Source: Streptomyces lydicus
GTDB taxonomy: Bacteria; Actinomycetota; Actinomycetes; Streptomycetales; Streptomycetaceae
DNA: 64,000 nt
NCBI RefSeq assembly: GCF_001729485.1
Contig: NZ_CP017157.1
Location: 7,812,001 to 7,876,000 of the forward strand
Direction of reading: 5' to 3'
Below the pieces are notes generated by a model. It worked only from the letters and a program-made list of their open reading frames with translations, searched no databases and was not told the DNA's origin. A program made the position numbers and the translations under genes. Each line of letters begins with the position of its first letter. The first letter of the stretch is position 1. This document shows positions 1-20,270 of the stretch, piece after piece.

Positions 1-7959
<7,959 letters not shown>

Positions 7960-7963
<4 letters not shown>

Positions 7964-10900
7964 CCAGCTCTGCAGCGGACCAGCCCGAGAACCCCACCGC
8001 CCCCGCGTCGCGCGCCGCGCGCACCGCCGCCCTGCCCGCCCACGTCCAGGAACTGCTGCGGGCCCGGCTCGCCGGCCGGGCCCCCGCGGCCGGCGGCGCG
8101 GACCGCGTCCCGCGCCTGGCCCACGACGGGCCGGTCGCGCTCTCGCCCGCGCAGGAACGCCTGTGGTACCTGTACGAGCTCGACCCGGACAGCAACGAGT
8201 ACAACACCCTGCGGGTGCTGCGGCTGCGCGGTGACCTCGACCCGGCGGCGCTGCGCGGGGCGCTGGCCGAGGTCGTCGCCCGGCACGGCGCGCTGCGTAC
8301 CACCTTCGACTCCCGTGACGGGCACGCCGAGCAGACCGTGCACCCGCCCGTACGGCCGCCGCTGCCGCTGGTCGACCTGTCGGCGGCGGACGCCGACGAG
8401 CGGGACGACGCGCTGGCGACCCTGCTGCTGGCGGAGGCCCGGCGCCCGTTCGACCTGCGCCGCGGCCCGGTGCTGCGGGCCCAGCTGATCCGGCTGGCGG
8501 CCGACGACCACGTGCTCGCGCTGGGCCTGCACCACATCGTCACCGACGGCTGGTCGATGGGCGTGCTGCTGCGCGAGCTGACCGCGCACTACGCCGCGGC
8601 GCTGCGCGGCGAGCCGGCCGCGCTGCCCGAACTCCCGGTGCGCTACACCGATGTCGCGGTGTGGCAGCGCGAGCGGCTGACCTCCGCGCGGCTCGCCGAG
8701 GGCCTCGACCACTGGCGGCGCGAGCTGGCCGGGCTGGCCCCGCTCGACCTGCCGACGACCCGGCAGCGGCCGCCGGTGCGCACCAGCGCCGGCGCGCTGC
8801 ACTCCTTCACGGTCCCCGAGCAGCTCACCACCCGGCTCAAGGAGCTGGGCCGGGACAGCGGCGCCACCCTGTTCATGACGCTGGTCGCCGCGGTGCAGCT
8901 GCTGCTGGCCCGCCGGTCGGGGCAGCGGGACCTCGCGGTGGGCACCGCGGCGGCCGGCCGCGGCCGCCCGGAGACCGAGAACCTGATCGGCTTCTTCGTC
9001 AACAACCTGGTGCTGCGGGCCCGGATCGACGAGACGCGCTCCTTCACCGAGCTGCTGCGGGCGGTGCGCGGCACGGTCCTGGACGCCTTCGCGCACGAGG
9101 ACGTGCCGTTCCAGCGGGTCGTCGAGGCGCTGCGCCCCGAGCGCGACCCCAGCCGGCCGCCGCTGGCCGAGGTCGCGGTCAACCTGCACAACACCCCGGG
9201 CGGGACGACCGGGCTGCCGGGGCTGCGCATCGAGGAGGTGCCGCCGCCGGTGGTCACCTCCAGCATGGAGCTGTCCTTCGACTTCACCGAGCACGACGGC
9301 CGGCTCGACGGCCATCTCACTTACAACACCGACCTGTTCGACCCGGACGACGCCGCGCGGATCGCGGCGCAGCTGCTGACCCTGCTCGCGGACCTGGGCC
9401 TGCGCCCGGCCGTCCCGGTGGCGGAGCTGGCCGTGCTGCCGGACGACGAACTCCGCGAGGTGACCGAGGACTGGGCGCAGACCGGATCCGGCGCCCCGGC
9501 GCGCACCGCCCCGGAGCTGTTCGCCGCGCAGGTGGCCCGCGCCCCGGAGGCGGACGCGCTGGTCTCCGACGAGGAAACCCTCAGCTACGCCGAGCTGGAC
9601 GCCCGCACCAACCGGTGGGCCCGGCTGCTGCTGGCGCACGGGGCCGGCCCGGAGACGCTGGTGGCGCTGGCGCTGCCGCGTTCCGCGCTGACCGTCGAGG
9701 CGATCCTGGCGGTGCAGAAGGCCGGCGCCGCGTATCTGCCGCTGGACCCCAGGAACCCCGCGGAACGCAACCGCATGATGGTGCAGGACGCCCGCCCGCT
9801 GCTGGTGCTGACCGCGTCGGGCTTCGACGGCGGTACGGAGCTCGGCGCGCCCGCGCTGCTCCTGGACGACCCCGACGTGCGCTCGGCCGCCGCCCGGCAC
9901 TCCACCGCCGCGCTGACCGCCGGCGAGCTGGCCGGCCCGCTGCTGCCCGGCCACCCCGCGTACGTCATCTACACCTCCGGCTCCACCGGCCGCCCCAAGG
10001 GCGTCGTGGTCACCCACGCCGGTGTGCACGGCCTGGTCTCCGCGCAGTCGGCGCACTTCCGTACGGGCCCCGGGGCGCGGGTGCTGTCGTTCGCCTCGCT
10101 CGGCTTCGACGCGGCCTTCTCCGAGCTGGGGATGGCGCTGCTGGCGGGCGGTGCGCTGGTCGTCGTCGACCAGCAGCGGATCCTGCCCGGCGAACCGCTC
10201 GCCGGGGTGCTCGCCGAGCACCGGGTCAGCCATGTGACGCTGCCGCCGGGCGCGCTGTCCGCGCTCACCCCGGGCGCCCTGCCGTCGGACCTGACGCTGA
10301 TCGTGGCCGGTGAGGCGTGCCCGCCCGCGGTGGCCCGCGCCTGGTCCGCGCACCACCGCATGATCAACGCGTACGGCCCCACCGAGTCCACGGTCTGCGC
10401 CAGCATGAGCCGGCCGCTGGACCCGGACGGCGTGGGCGAGTCCGTGCCGATCGGCCGCCCGCTGTCCGGCGTCCGGGTCCGGGTGCTGGACGACCGGCTG
10501 CGGCCGGTGCCGGCCGGCGTCGCCGGCGAGGTGTACCTCTCGGGCACCGCGCTGGCCCGCGGCTACCTCGGGCGGCTCGCGCTGACCGCCGAGCGGTTCG
10601 TCGCCGACCCCTACGGCCCGCCCGGCAGCCGGATGTACCGCACCGGCGACCGCGCCCGCTGGCTGCCCGGCGGCGACCTCGACTACCTGGGCCGCACCGA
10701 CGACCAGGTCAAGCTGCGGGGCTTCCGGATCGAACTCGGCGAGGTCGAGGCGGTGCTGTCCCGCCACGACGCGGTCACCGCGGTGGCCGCCGCGGTCCAC
10801 AAGGACGAGCGGGGCACCCGCCGCCTGGTGGCGTACGCCGTGCCGGCCCCCGCCGCGGACGGCGACGTCGGCGCCGGGCTCCGGGAGTTCGCCCGGCAGG

Positions 10901-13900
10901 CGCTGCCCGAGCACATGGTGCCGTCGGTCTTCGTCCTGCTGGAGAGGCTGCCGCAGAACGCCAACGGAAAGGTCGACCGGCGGGCGCTGCCCGCACCCGA
11001 CCTGCGGCGCGACGGCAGCAGCGCGCGGATCGCGCCGCGCACCCCGGCGGAGGAGACGCTGGCGCGCATCTGGTCGGAGGTGCTGGGCGTCACCGACCTC
11101 GGCGTGGAGGACAACTTCTTCGACCTGGGCGGCGACTCCATCCTCAGCCTGCAGGTCGTGGCGCGGGCCCGGGCCGCCGGGCTGCGGGTGACGGCCAAGC
11201 AGACCTTCCTGCGGCAGACCATCGCCGACCTGGCCGCCGAGGCCGTCGCCGAGGCGGACGCCGGCCCGCGCGCGGCGGACCGGGGCCCGGTCTCCGGTGA
11301 GCTGCCGCTCACCCCCATCCAGCACTGGTTCTTCGCCACCCTGGGCGACAGCCTGGAGCAGTTCAACCAGTCGCTGTACCTGGAGCTGGCCGAGGCGCCC
11401 GACCCCGGCGCGCTGCGCACCGCGCTGGCCGCGCTGACCGCGCAGCACGACGCGCTGCGCCTGCGCGCGACGCCCGACGGCGACGGCGGATGGCGGCTGT
11501 ACAACGCCCCGGACGAGACCGGTGAACTCCTCGTCCACACCGACCTGTCCGGCCGGCCGGCCGAGGAGCAGGACGCCGCGATGGCGGCCGCGACCGACGC
11601 CGCGCAGCGCGGGTTCCGGCTGGCCGAGGGGCCGTTGCTGCGGGCCCGGCTGTTCACCCTGGGCGCCGGCCGCCCGCCCCGGCTCTACGTCGTCGCACAC
11701 CACCTCGTCGTGGACGGCATGTCCTGGCGGATCCTGCTGGCGGACCTGGAGACCGCCTACCGCCAGGCCGCGGCCGGCCGGCCGGTCGACCTGGGGCCCC
11801 GCACCACCTCGTTCCGCGACTGGGCGCACCGGCTGGCCCGGCACACCGCCGAGGGCGGCCTGGACGACGAACTCCCCTACTGGCAGGGCGTCCAGGAGGA
11901 GGCGCGGCGGGCCGTCCCGCTGCCCCTCGACGGGCCGGCGCCGCAGGGCGAGAACACCGCGGGCGCGGCCCGCACGGTCTCCCTACGGCTCTCCGCGGAC
12001 GGCACCGACGCGCTGCTGCGGCAGGTGCCCGAGGCGTACCGCACCCAGATCAACGACGTGCTGCTGAGCGCGCTGGGCCGGGTACTGGCCGACTGGACGG
12101 GCGGCGACCGGGTGCTGGTCGCGCTGGAGGGCCACGGCCGCGAGGACCTCTTCGACGACGTCGACCTCACCCGTACCGTCGGCTGGTTCACCACCGTCTT
12201 CCCGGTCGCCCTGCGGATGCCCGCCGACCGGGACTGGGGAGCCGTCCTCAAGAGCGTCAAGGAGCAGCTGCGGGCGGTGCCGCGCAACGGCCTGGGCCAC
12301 GGCGCGCTGCGCCACCTCACCGGGCCCGACGGACCGCTCGCCGGGACACCGGAACCCGAGGTCAGCTTCAACTACCTGGGCCAGATGGACGTGGACGCCG
12401 CCCCCGGCGGGCTGGCCCGCGCCCTGCTGGACAGCGAGGGCGCCGAGCGGGCCGCGACCCAGGCCCGCCCCCAGCTGCTGGAGATCAACGGCCAGGTGAC
12501 CGGCGGCCGGCTGGAGTTCCACTGGACCTACTCCGCCGACCGGCACCGCACCGGGACCGTCGAGCGGCTGGCCGGGGCGTTCATGGCCGCGCTGGAGGCG
12601 ATCGTGGCGCACTGCGCCGCGCCCGGTTCCGGCGGCGCCACCCCCTCCGACTTCCCGCTGGCCGCCCTCGACCAGGCCACCGTCGACCGGATCGCCGGCG
12701 ACGGCCGCACCGTCGAGGACATCTACCCGCTGACGCCGATGCAGAGCGGCATGCTCTTCCACGCGCTCAGCGAGTCCGGACGCGACCCGTACACCGGGCA
12801 CTTCGGCGTCCGGATCGACGGGGTCGGCGACCCCGCCGCGCTGGCCGCGGCCTGGCAGCAGGTCGTCGACCGCACGCCCGCGCTGCGCACCTGCGTGGTC
12901 TGGCAGGACGTCGCCGAGCCGCTCCAGGTGGTCCGGGCGGGCGTCCGGGTGCCGGTCACCCACCTCGATCTGCGGGCGCGCTCCGAGGAGGACCGGCAGG
13001 CCGCCCTGGACGAGCTGTGGGAGCGGCGCACGGACACCGTCATCGACCTCGCCGAGGCCCCGCCGCTGCGGCTGACCGTCGTCCGGCTCGACGACACCGC
13101 GGTGCAGCTGTACTGGACCTCGCACCACATCCTGATGGACGGCTGGAGCTTCGCCGGACTGCTGTCGGAGGTGTGCGCGCGCTACGCCGCGCTGACCGGC
13201 GGCCCGCCCCCGGCGGCCCCGGCCCGCCGCCCGTACCGCGACTACGTGCGCTGGCTGGCCGACCAGGACCGCGCGGCCGCCGAGGCGCACTGGCGGTCGG
13301 TGGTCGACGGCTTCGGCGTGCCGACCCCGCTGCCCTTCGACCGGCTGCCGGTGAAGGCGCACGGCACCCGCTCCTCCCGGGAGGTGCAACTGCGGCTGTC
13401 CGCGGCCCGCTCCGCGCGGCTGGCCGAGGCCGCCCGGTCGGCCCGGCTGACCGTCAACACCCTGGTCCAGGGCGCCTGGGCGGTGCTGCTGGCCCGCTAC
13501 GGCGGCACCGACGACGTGTGCTTCGGCACCACCGTCTCGGGCCGTCCCGCGACCCTGCCCGGCGCCGAGGCGATGGCGGGCCTGTTCATCAACACCGTTC
13601 CGGTGCGGGCCCGGCTCGACGGCACCCCGGCCGTGGACTGGCTGCGCCGCCTGCAGGGCGACCAGCTCGACTCCCGGCAGTACGAGCACGTCTCGCTGGC
13701 GCAGATCCAGCGCTGGAGCGGCGTGCCGGCCGGCACCAACCTCTTCGACAGCATCGTCGTCTTCGAGAACTACCCCTACGACGAGGACGCCGCCGCCGCG
13801 CACGGCCTCGCCCTCGGCACCTTCCAGGGCGACGAGGTCACCAACTACGCGCTCACCCTGACCGCGTACGCGGCCGACGAGCTGCACCTGAACCTGGGCT

Positions 13901-16900
13901 ACGACCCGGACCTGTTCGACGAGGCGACCGCGCGGCGGATGGCCGGGCACCTGGCGACGCTGCTCGACGGCATCGCCGCCGCGCCGGACACCCCGGTGGA
14001 CGACCTCCCGCTGCTCGACGCCGAGGAGCGCACGCGGCTGCTCGACGGGTGGAACGACACCGCCGCCGCCTTCCCGGCGCCGCGGCCGGTCCACGAGCTG
14101 TTCGCCGAACGGGCCGCCCGCACCCCCGACGCGGTGGCGGTCCGCGACGCCGGACGGGAGCTGACCTTCGCCGCGCTGGAGGCCCGCGCCAACCGGCTGG
14201 CCCACCACCTCGTCGGCCTGGGCGTCGCCCCGGGCACGCTGGTCGGGGTGTGCGCCGACCGCGGCGTGGACGCCGTGGTGGCGCTGCTGGGCGTGCTGCG
14301 GGCCGGCGGCGCCTTCGTCCCGCTCGACCCCGCCTATCCGGCGGAGCGGCTGCGGGTGATGCTGGAGGACGCCGCGGTACCGGTCGTGGTGACCGAGGAG
14401 CGACTGCTGGACCGGACCGCCGGGCACGACGCGGTCACCGTGTGCCTGGACCGCGACCTGCCCCTGCTGGAGGAGCTGCCGGCCCGGCCGCCGTACGTCC
14501 CGGTGACGCCGGAGGACCTGGCGTACGTCGTCTACACCTCGGGCACCACCGGGCGCCCCAAGGGCGTGATGGTCGAGCACCGGCACGTCCACCACATGGT
14601 GCACGCCTGGGACCGGCGCTACGGGCTGGCCGCGCTGCGGCCGCGGGCCCTGTCGGTGTCCAGCATCTCCGTGGACCTGTTCTTCAGCGACTTCCTGCTC
14701 TCCGCCCTCTTCGGCGGCACGATGGTGATCTGCCCGCAGGACGCCGTCGCCGACCAGGTGGCGCTGACCGACCTGCTGCTGGAGAGCCGGGCACAGCTGA
14801 TGGTGACGGTGCCGACGCTGGCGCGCGCGGTGGTCGCCGAGCTGACCTGGCGCGGGGTCCGGCCGGAGGAGCTGCGGGTGCTGATGGTCGGCTCCGAGGG
14901 CTGGCCGGCCGATGCCGCCACCGAGATCCTGGCCGGCCTCGCACCGGGCACGGTGCTGGTCAACGCGTACGGGTCGACCGAGACCACGGTCGACTCCACG
15001 GTCTTCCAGCTCGGCCGCGACCCGCTGGGCGACGCCGCCTTCGTCCCGGTCGGCCGGCCCCTCGCCAACACCCGGATCTACGTGCTGGACGGGCGGATGC
15101 GGCCGGTGCCCACCGGCGTGGTCGGCGAGTGCTACATCGGCGGCGACGGCGTCTCGCGCGGCTACCTGGGCCGCCCGGAGCTGACCGCCGAGCGGTTCCT
15201 GGACGACCCGTTCGCGCCGGAGCCGGGCGCCCGGATGTACCGCACCGGCGACCTGGCGCGCTGGCGCGCCGACGGCAACCTCGAGTGCCTGGGCCGGGTC
15301 GACGACCAGGTCAAGATCCGCGGCTTCCGGGTCGAACTGGGCGAGGTGGAGGCGGTACTGGCCCGGCACCCCGCGGTCGACGCGGCGGCCGCCGCGGTGC
15401 GCAGGGACGACGGCGGACCGGCCCGCCTGGTCGGCTACGTCGTGCCCGCCGCGGGCGGCGCCCCCGACCCGGCCGAGCTGCGGGCGTTCGCCACCGAACG
15501 GCTGCCCGCACCCGCCGTCCCCACCGCGTACGTGGTGTTGGACGCGCTGCCGATGACGCCGAGCGGCACCGTCTCCCGGCGCGCCCTGCCGGCCCCGTCC
15601 GGCGCGCAGGACCCGGCCCGCCCGTACGCCCCGCCGTCCAGCGGCACCGAGCTGCTGCTCTGCGGGATCTGGCAGGACGTCCTGGGCGTCGAACGGGTCG
15701 GCGTGCACGACAACTTCTTCGAGCTGGGCGGCGACTCGATCCTCAGCATCCGGGTCATCTCCCGGATCCGGGCGGCGCTGGGGCTCGCCCCCTCGCCCCG
15801 CCAGCTCTTCGACACCCCGACGGTCGCCGCGCTGGCCACCGTCCTCGCCGCGGAGTCCCCCTCGACGGCCGTCGACGTCCCGCTGGAGCCGGCCGACCGC
15901 GGCGCACCGCTGCCGCTGTCGTCCGCCCAGCAACGCCAGTGGTTCCTGCACGACTTCGACCCGGACAGCAGCGAGTACCACATCGTCACCGGGCTGCGGC
16001 TCGGCGGTGAACCGGACCGCGTGGCGCTGGAGCGGGCGCTGACCGGGCTCGTCGCCCGGCACGAGGCGCTGCGGACCACCTACGCGGCGGCCGACGGCGG
16101 CGCCCGGCAGGTCGTGCACCCGGCGGGCGAGGTGGGCTGTGCGCTCACCGACCTGACCGGGGTGCCGGAGGAGCGGCGCGAGGACGCCCTGCGCGACCAC
16201 GTCGAGCGGACCGCGGCCCGCCCGTTCAGCCTCGCCGAGGGGCCGGTGCTGCGCGCCGAACTGATCCGGCTCGGGGCCCGCGACCACCTGCTGCTGCTGG
16301 TCATCCACCACATCGCCACCGACGGCGGCTCGATGGCGGTGCTCTGCGAGGAGCTCGGCGTCCTGTACGCCGCGGCCCTGAACGGCACCGAACCCGCCCT
16401 CCCGGCGCTTCCGGTGACGTACGCCGACTACGCGGTCTGGCAGCGCCGGATGCTGTCCGGGCCGGCCCTCGACGGTCATCTCGCGTACTGGCAACAGCAG
16501 TTGGACGGGGTGCGGCCGCTGGCGCTGCCCACCGACCGGCCGCGCCCGGCGGTCCGCAGCTCCGCCGGCCGGATGCTGCTCCTCGACATCGAGCCGCGGG
16601 TGGCCGCCGGCCTGAAGGACCTGGCCCGCCGTCACGACGCGACCCTGTTCATGGTGCTCACCGCCGCGGTCCAGCTGCTGCTGGCCCGCTGGACCGGGCA
16701 GCGCGACATCGTCGTCGGCACTCCGTCGGCCGGCCGCCCGCGGCAGGAACTGGAGGGGATCGTCGGCCTGTTCGTCAACACCGTGGCGGTGCGCACCACC
16801 GTCGACGAGAGCCGCACCTTCGGCGACCTCCTCGACGCGGTGCGGTCCACCGTCCTGGAAGCCTTCGAGCACGAGGAGGTGCCGTTCGACCGGCTGGTGG

Positions 16901-18912
16901 AGGTGTTGCGGCCGCGCCGCGACCCCAGCCGCAACGCGCTGGTCGAGGTGTTCGTCGGGCTGGAGGCGGACCGGTCGGCGCCGCCGGAGCTGCCCGGGCT
17001 GACCGTCACCGAGGTCCCGTTCGTCAGCGGGGAGGTCAGCCACGACCTCAGCTTCGACTTCGTCGACCAGCCGGACGGGCTGCGCGCCGCGGTCGGCTAC
17101 AGCACCGCGCTGTTCGACCCCGGCACCGTGGAGCGGCTGGCCGCCCGCCTCCAGGAGCTGCTCGCCGCGGTCCTGGAGGACCACCCCGCGCTCGACGGCC
17201 TCGCGCCGGCGGACGCGGCGGAGGAGCGGCGGGCCGCGGCCCTGCGGGACGCCGCGTCCGCCGCGGAGCCCGCGGACCCGGACGAGGACGGGGCGCCCGC
17301 CGCGTACCGGGCGCCGGAGACCGAGGCCGAGCGGGCGCTGGCGGAGATCTGGGCCGGGGTGCTGGGCGTCCCCCGGGTGGGGACGGACGACAACTTCTTC
17401 CGGCTGGGCGGCGACTCGCTGCTGAGCATCCAGGCCGTCCAGCGCATGCGGCAGGCGGGTCTCGCGGTCACCACCAAGGACCTGTTCGTCCACCAGAGCG
17501 TCCGGCCGCTGGCCGCGCTGGCCGCGGAACGGGCCGCCGCCCGGCCGGCGGAGTCCGCCCCGGCACCGGTGGCGTACGACGGCGGCGCGGCGATCCCGCT
17601 CACGCCGGTCCAGCACGACTACTTCGCCGCCGGGCCGCTCGCCCCGCACCACTTCACCCAGTCGGTCCTGGTCGAGCTGCACCCGGAGACCGACGAGGCG
17701 GCGCTGCGGCAGGCGCTCACCGCGCTGACCGGCCACCACGAGGCGCTGCGGCACCGCTTCGTCCGCGAGGACGGCGCGTGGCACCAGTACGCCACGCCGC
17801 CCCGATCGGCGGACGTGCTGCGCCGGCACGACCTGTCGGCGCTGGATACGCGCCAACGCGCCGCCGCGATGGATGAGTTGGCCGCGGCGGCCGACGCCGG
17901 GCTCGACCTGGCCGCCGGTGAGCTGTTCGCCGCCCTGCTGTTCGTCTTCGGGCCGGGGGAGCGTCCCACGCTGTTCCTCACCGCCCACCACCTCGTCGTC
18001 GACGGGGTCTCCTGGCGGATCCTGCTGGCGGACCTGGAGGCCGGCTACATCCAGGCCCGCGACGGCAAACCGGTGTCGCTGGGCGCCCCGGGCAGCTCGT
18101 TCGGGCAGTGGGCGCACCGGCTCGCCGGGCACGTCGCCGACGGCGGGCTGGACGGCCAGGCCGCGTACTGGCAGGCGCTGCCGCCCGCCACCGACATCCC
18201 CCGCGACGGCGGCGGGCCGGCGCTGGTCGAGTCGGTGCAGACCGTCACGGTGGAGCTGCCCGAGGACCTCACCGAGGTGCTGCTGCGCCGCTCCGCCGGG
18301 GTGTTCCGCACCCGCTTCCAGGAGGTGCTGTACGCCGCGCTGGCCGGGGTGCTGGCCCGCTGGACCGGCGAGCGCCGGGTGGTGTTCGACACCGAGGGGC
18401 ACGGCAGGGAGGAACTCTTCGACGACGTCGACCTGTCGCGGACCGTCGGCTGGTTCACCACGGAGTACCCCGTCGCCCTCGACGTGGGCGAGCACCGCGA
18501 CGACTGGCCGGCGCTGATCAAGGCCGTCCGCCGGCAGCTGCGGTCGCTGCCCGGGAACGGCTTCGGCTACGGCGCGCTGCGCCGGCTCGGCCCGGCCGAC
18601 AGCCCGGGGGCCGCCCTCGCCGACCGGGCCCCGGCTCAGGTGGTGTTCAACTACCACGGGCAGGCCGACGACGCCCAGCGCGCCGGGGAGAGCGAGCTCT
18701 ACCACGCGTTCGGCGACCCGATCGGCAGGGAGCAGCGGCCGGACGAGCTGACCGGGCACCCGCTGGAGGTGGTCGGTGCCGTACAGGCCGGCCGGCTCCG
18801 CTTCACCTGGTACTTCTCCCGCAACGTTCACCACAGGGCCACCATCGACAAGGTGGCCGAGGACTTCGCCGACGCGCTGCGCGCCATCGCCCGGCACATA
18901 TCGGAGCGATGA
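7960..18912 (+). CDS. mppB: NRPS, C-A-T-E-C-A-T-C-T-E, MppB-like
   Basis: A 3650-residue synthetase translationally coupled to the preceding NRPS. Domains: C (HH 191-192, LCL), A4, T (Ser1060), E (HH from 1247, [14 protein letters not shown]), C (entry [15 protein letters not shown] from 1722, DCL as expected after E), A5, T (Ser2593), C (HH from 2783, HHIATDGGS), T (Ser3153) with no A domain before it, E (HH from 3343), end. The A4 code reads DAFTIAAVC, a Phe/aromatic type. A5 reads DLSTMGAVD, and its A10 motif is SGTVSRRAL, with Thr2537 where the catalytic lysine is expected. No thioesterase domain follows the final E domain. One A domain for two modules and no TE are the published hallmarks of the mannopeptimycin synthetase, where the last two residues are L- and D-beta-hydroxyenduracididine. 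The first 45 or so residues may be a docking region. Confidence 0.93.
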
Positions 18913-18915
18913 GGC

Positions 18916-20253
18916 ATGGACAACACGATGGACCACGACAGACTGCACGGCATCCTGACCGAGCTGACCGCCCGCCACCAGGTGCCGGGCGCACAGCTCG
19001 CCGTCCTCCACGAGGGCGCGCGGTTACTGGTGCACACGGGGGTGGCCGACACCGCCTCCGGTGCGCCCGTCGCCCCGGACACCGCCTTCCCGGTCGGCTC
19101 GCTGACCAAGCCGTTCACCGCGGCGCTGGCGATGATCCTGGTGGCCGACGGGGACGTGGACCTCGACGAGCCGCTGATCGGGCAACTGCCGGAGTTCGGC
19201 GCGGGCGCCCTGGTCACCCTGAGGCAGCTGCTCAGCCACACCTCGGGGCTGCCGTCCGACGTGCCCGAGGGCACCTCGGAAGCCGGCGCGGACCGCGCGG
19301 GATGGGTGGCCCGGCACTGCCGCAGGACGGACCTGACCCATCCGCCCGGCACGGTCTTCTCGTACTCCAACGTGGGCTATGTCGTCGTGGGCCGGCTCAT
19401 CGAGGCGGTGACCGGGATGACCTGGCAGGAGGCGATCGGCGCGGTCCTGCTCGAACCCCTGGGGCTGCGGCCGGCGTTCGTCGCCGGGCCGGAACGCACC
19501 GGGCGCCCGGTGGCCGCCGGGCACGCCGTGCAGGCGGCCCGCGGCCGCGTCGTGCCGGTGCCCGAGCAGGACCTGCCCGAGGTCGAGATGCCCAACGGCG
19601 CGCTGGCCCTGAGCGCCGGGGACCTGCTGGCGTTCGCCGGGCTGTACTTCGCCGGCTGTCCGGACCCCGAGCCGCTGGACCGGGCGACCGCCGACGACAT
19701 GTGCTTCGACCAGCTCGCCTCGATGGCCGTCGGGCCGTACGGCATGGCCGACGGCTGGGGCCTGGGCTGGGCGCGGTTCGACGACGGGGCGGAGGACGTC
19801 TACGGGCACAACGGCACCGGTGACGGCACCTCCTGCCATCTGCGGTTCGACCCGGTCAACGGCTCCGCGGTCGCCCTGACCACCAACGCCAACACCGGCC
19901 AGGCGCTGTGGGACGACCTGGTGCCCCGGCTGCGGGCGCTGGGCCTGGCGGTCGGCGACCGCCCGGAGCCGGAGCCGCCGGCCGGCGCCGCGGCACCGCC
20001 GCCCCCGGACGGCTGCCTGGGCCGCTACACCAACGGCGACACCGTGTTCGAGGTACTGCGCGGGGACGGCGGCGGGCTGCTGCTGAGCTTCGGCGGCGCA
20101 CCGCACTCCGAGCTGCTGTGCACCCCGGACCTGCGGTTCGTCATGCGGGAGCTGGGCAGCGGCGCCCGTTCCCCGGGCCGCTTCGTGCCCGACCCGGCGA
20201 CCGGACGCATCGACCACCTCCAGATCACCGGGCGCCTCGCCCCCCGAGCCTGA
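18916..20253 (+). CDS. mppK: PBP-type (beta-lactamase fold) peptide-cyclising thioesterase
   Basis: A 445-residue serine hydrolase of the class C beta-lactamase/penicillin-binding-protein family. Visible motifs: SLTK (Ser62, Lys65), YSN (Tyr150, Asn152) and HNG (His298), matching the Ser-Lys-Tyr-His set of SurE-type stand-alone thioesterases. Those enzymes take a peptide ending in a D-residue from a terminal carrier domain and close a head-to-tail macrolactam. The gene starts 3 nt after the NRPS stop, and that NRPS ends in an E domain with no TE, exactly the context of this family. A C-terminal lipocalin-like part (about residues 350-440) is plausible from length. No signal peptide is seen, so a cytoplasmic peptide cyclase is more likely than a secreted beta-lactamase. 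The symbol follows the mannopeptimycin cluster and is from memory. Confidence 0.85.
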   Translation: MDNTMDHDRLHGILTELTARHQVPGAQLAVLHEGARLLVHTGVADTASGAPVAPDTAFPVGSLTKPFTAALAMILVADGDVDLDEPLIGQLPEFGAGALVTLRQLLSHTSGLPSDVPEGTSEAGADRAGWVARHCRRTDLTHPPGTVFSYSNVGYVVVGRLIEAVTGMTWQEAIGAVLLEPLGLRPAFVAGPERTGRPVAAGHAVQAARGRVVPVPEQDLPEVEMPNGALALSAGDLLAFAGLYFAGCPDPEPLDRATADDMCFDQLASMAVGPYGMADGWGLGWARFDDGAEDVYGHNGTGDGTSCHLRFDPVNGSAVALTTNANTGQALWDDLVPRLRALGLAVGDRPEPEPPAGAAAPPPPDGCLGRYTNGDTVFEVLRGDGGGLLLSFGGAPHSELLCTPDLRFVMRELGSGARSPGRFVPDPATGRIDHLQITGRLAPRA

Positions 20254-20270
20254 GACAGGGACGGCCCAGG

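Noticed and set aside
18916..20253. Beta-lactam resistance enzyme
   Set aside because: No signal peptide, and its position after a TE-less NRPS ending in an epimerase favours a PBP-type thioesterase.
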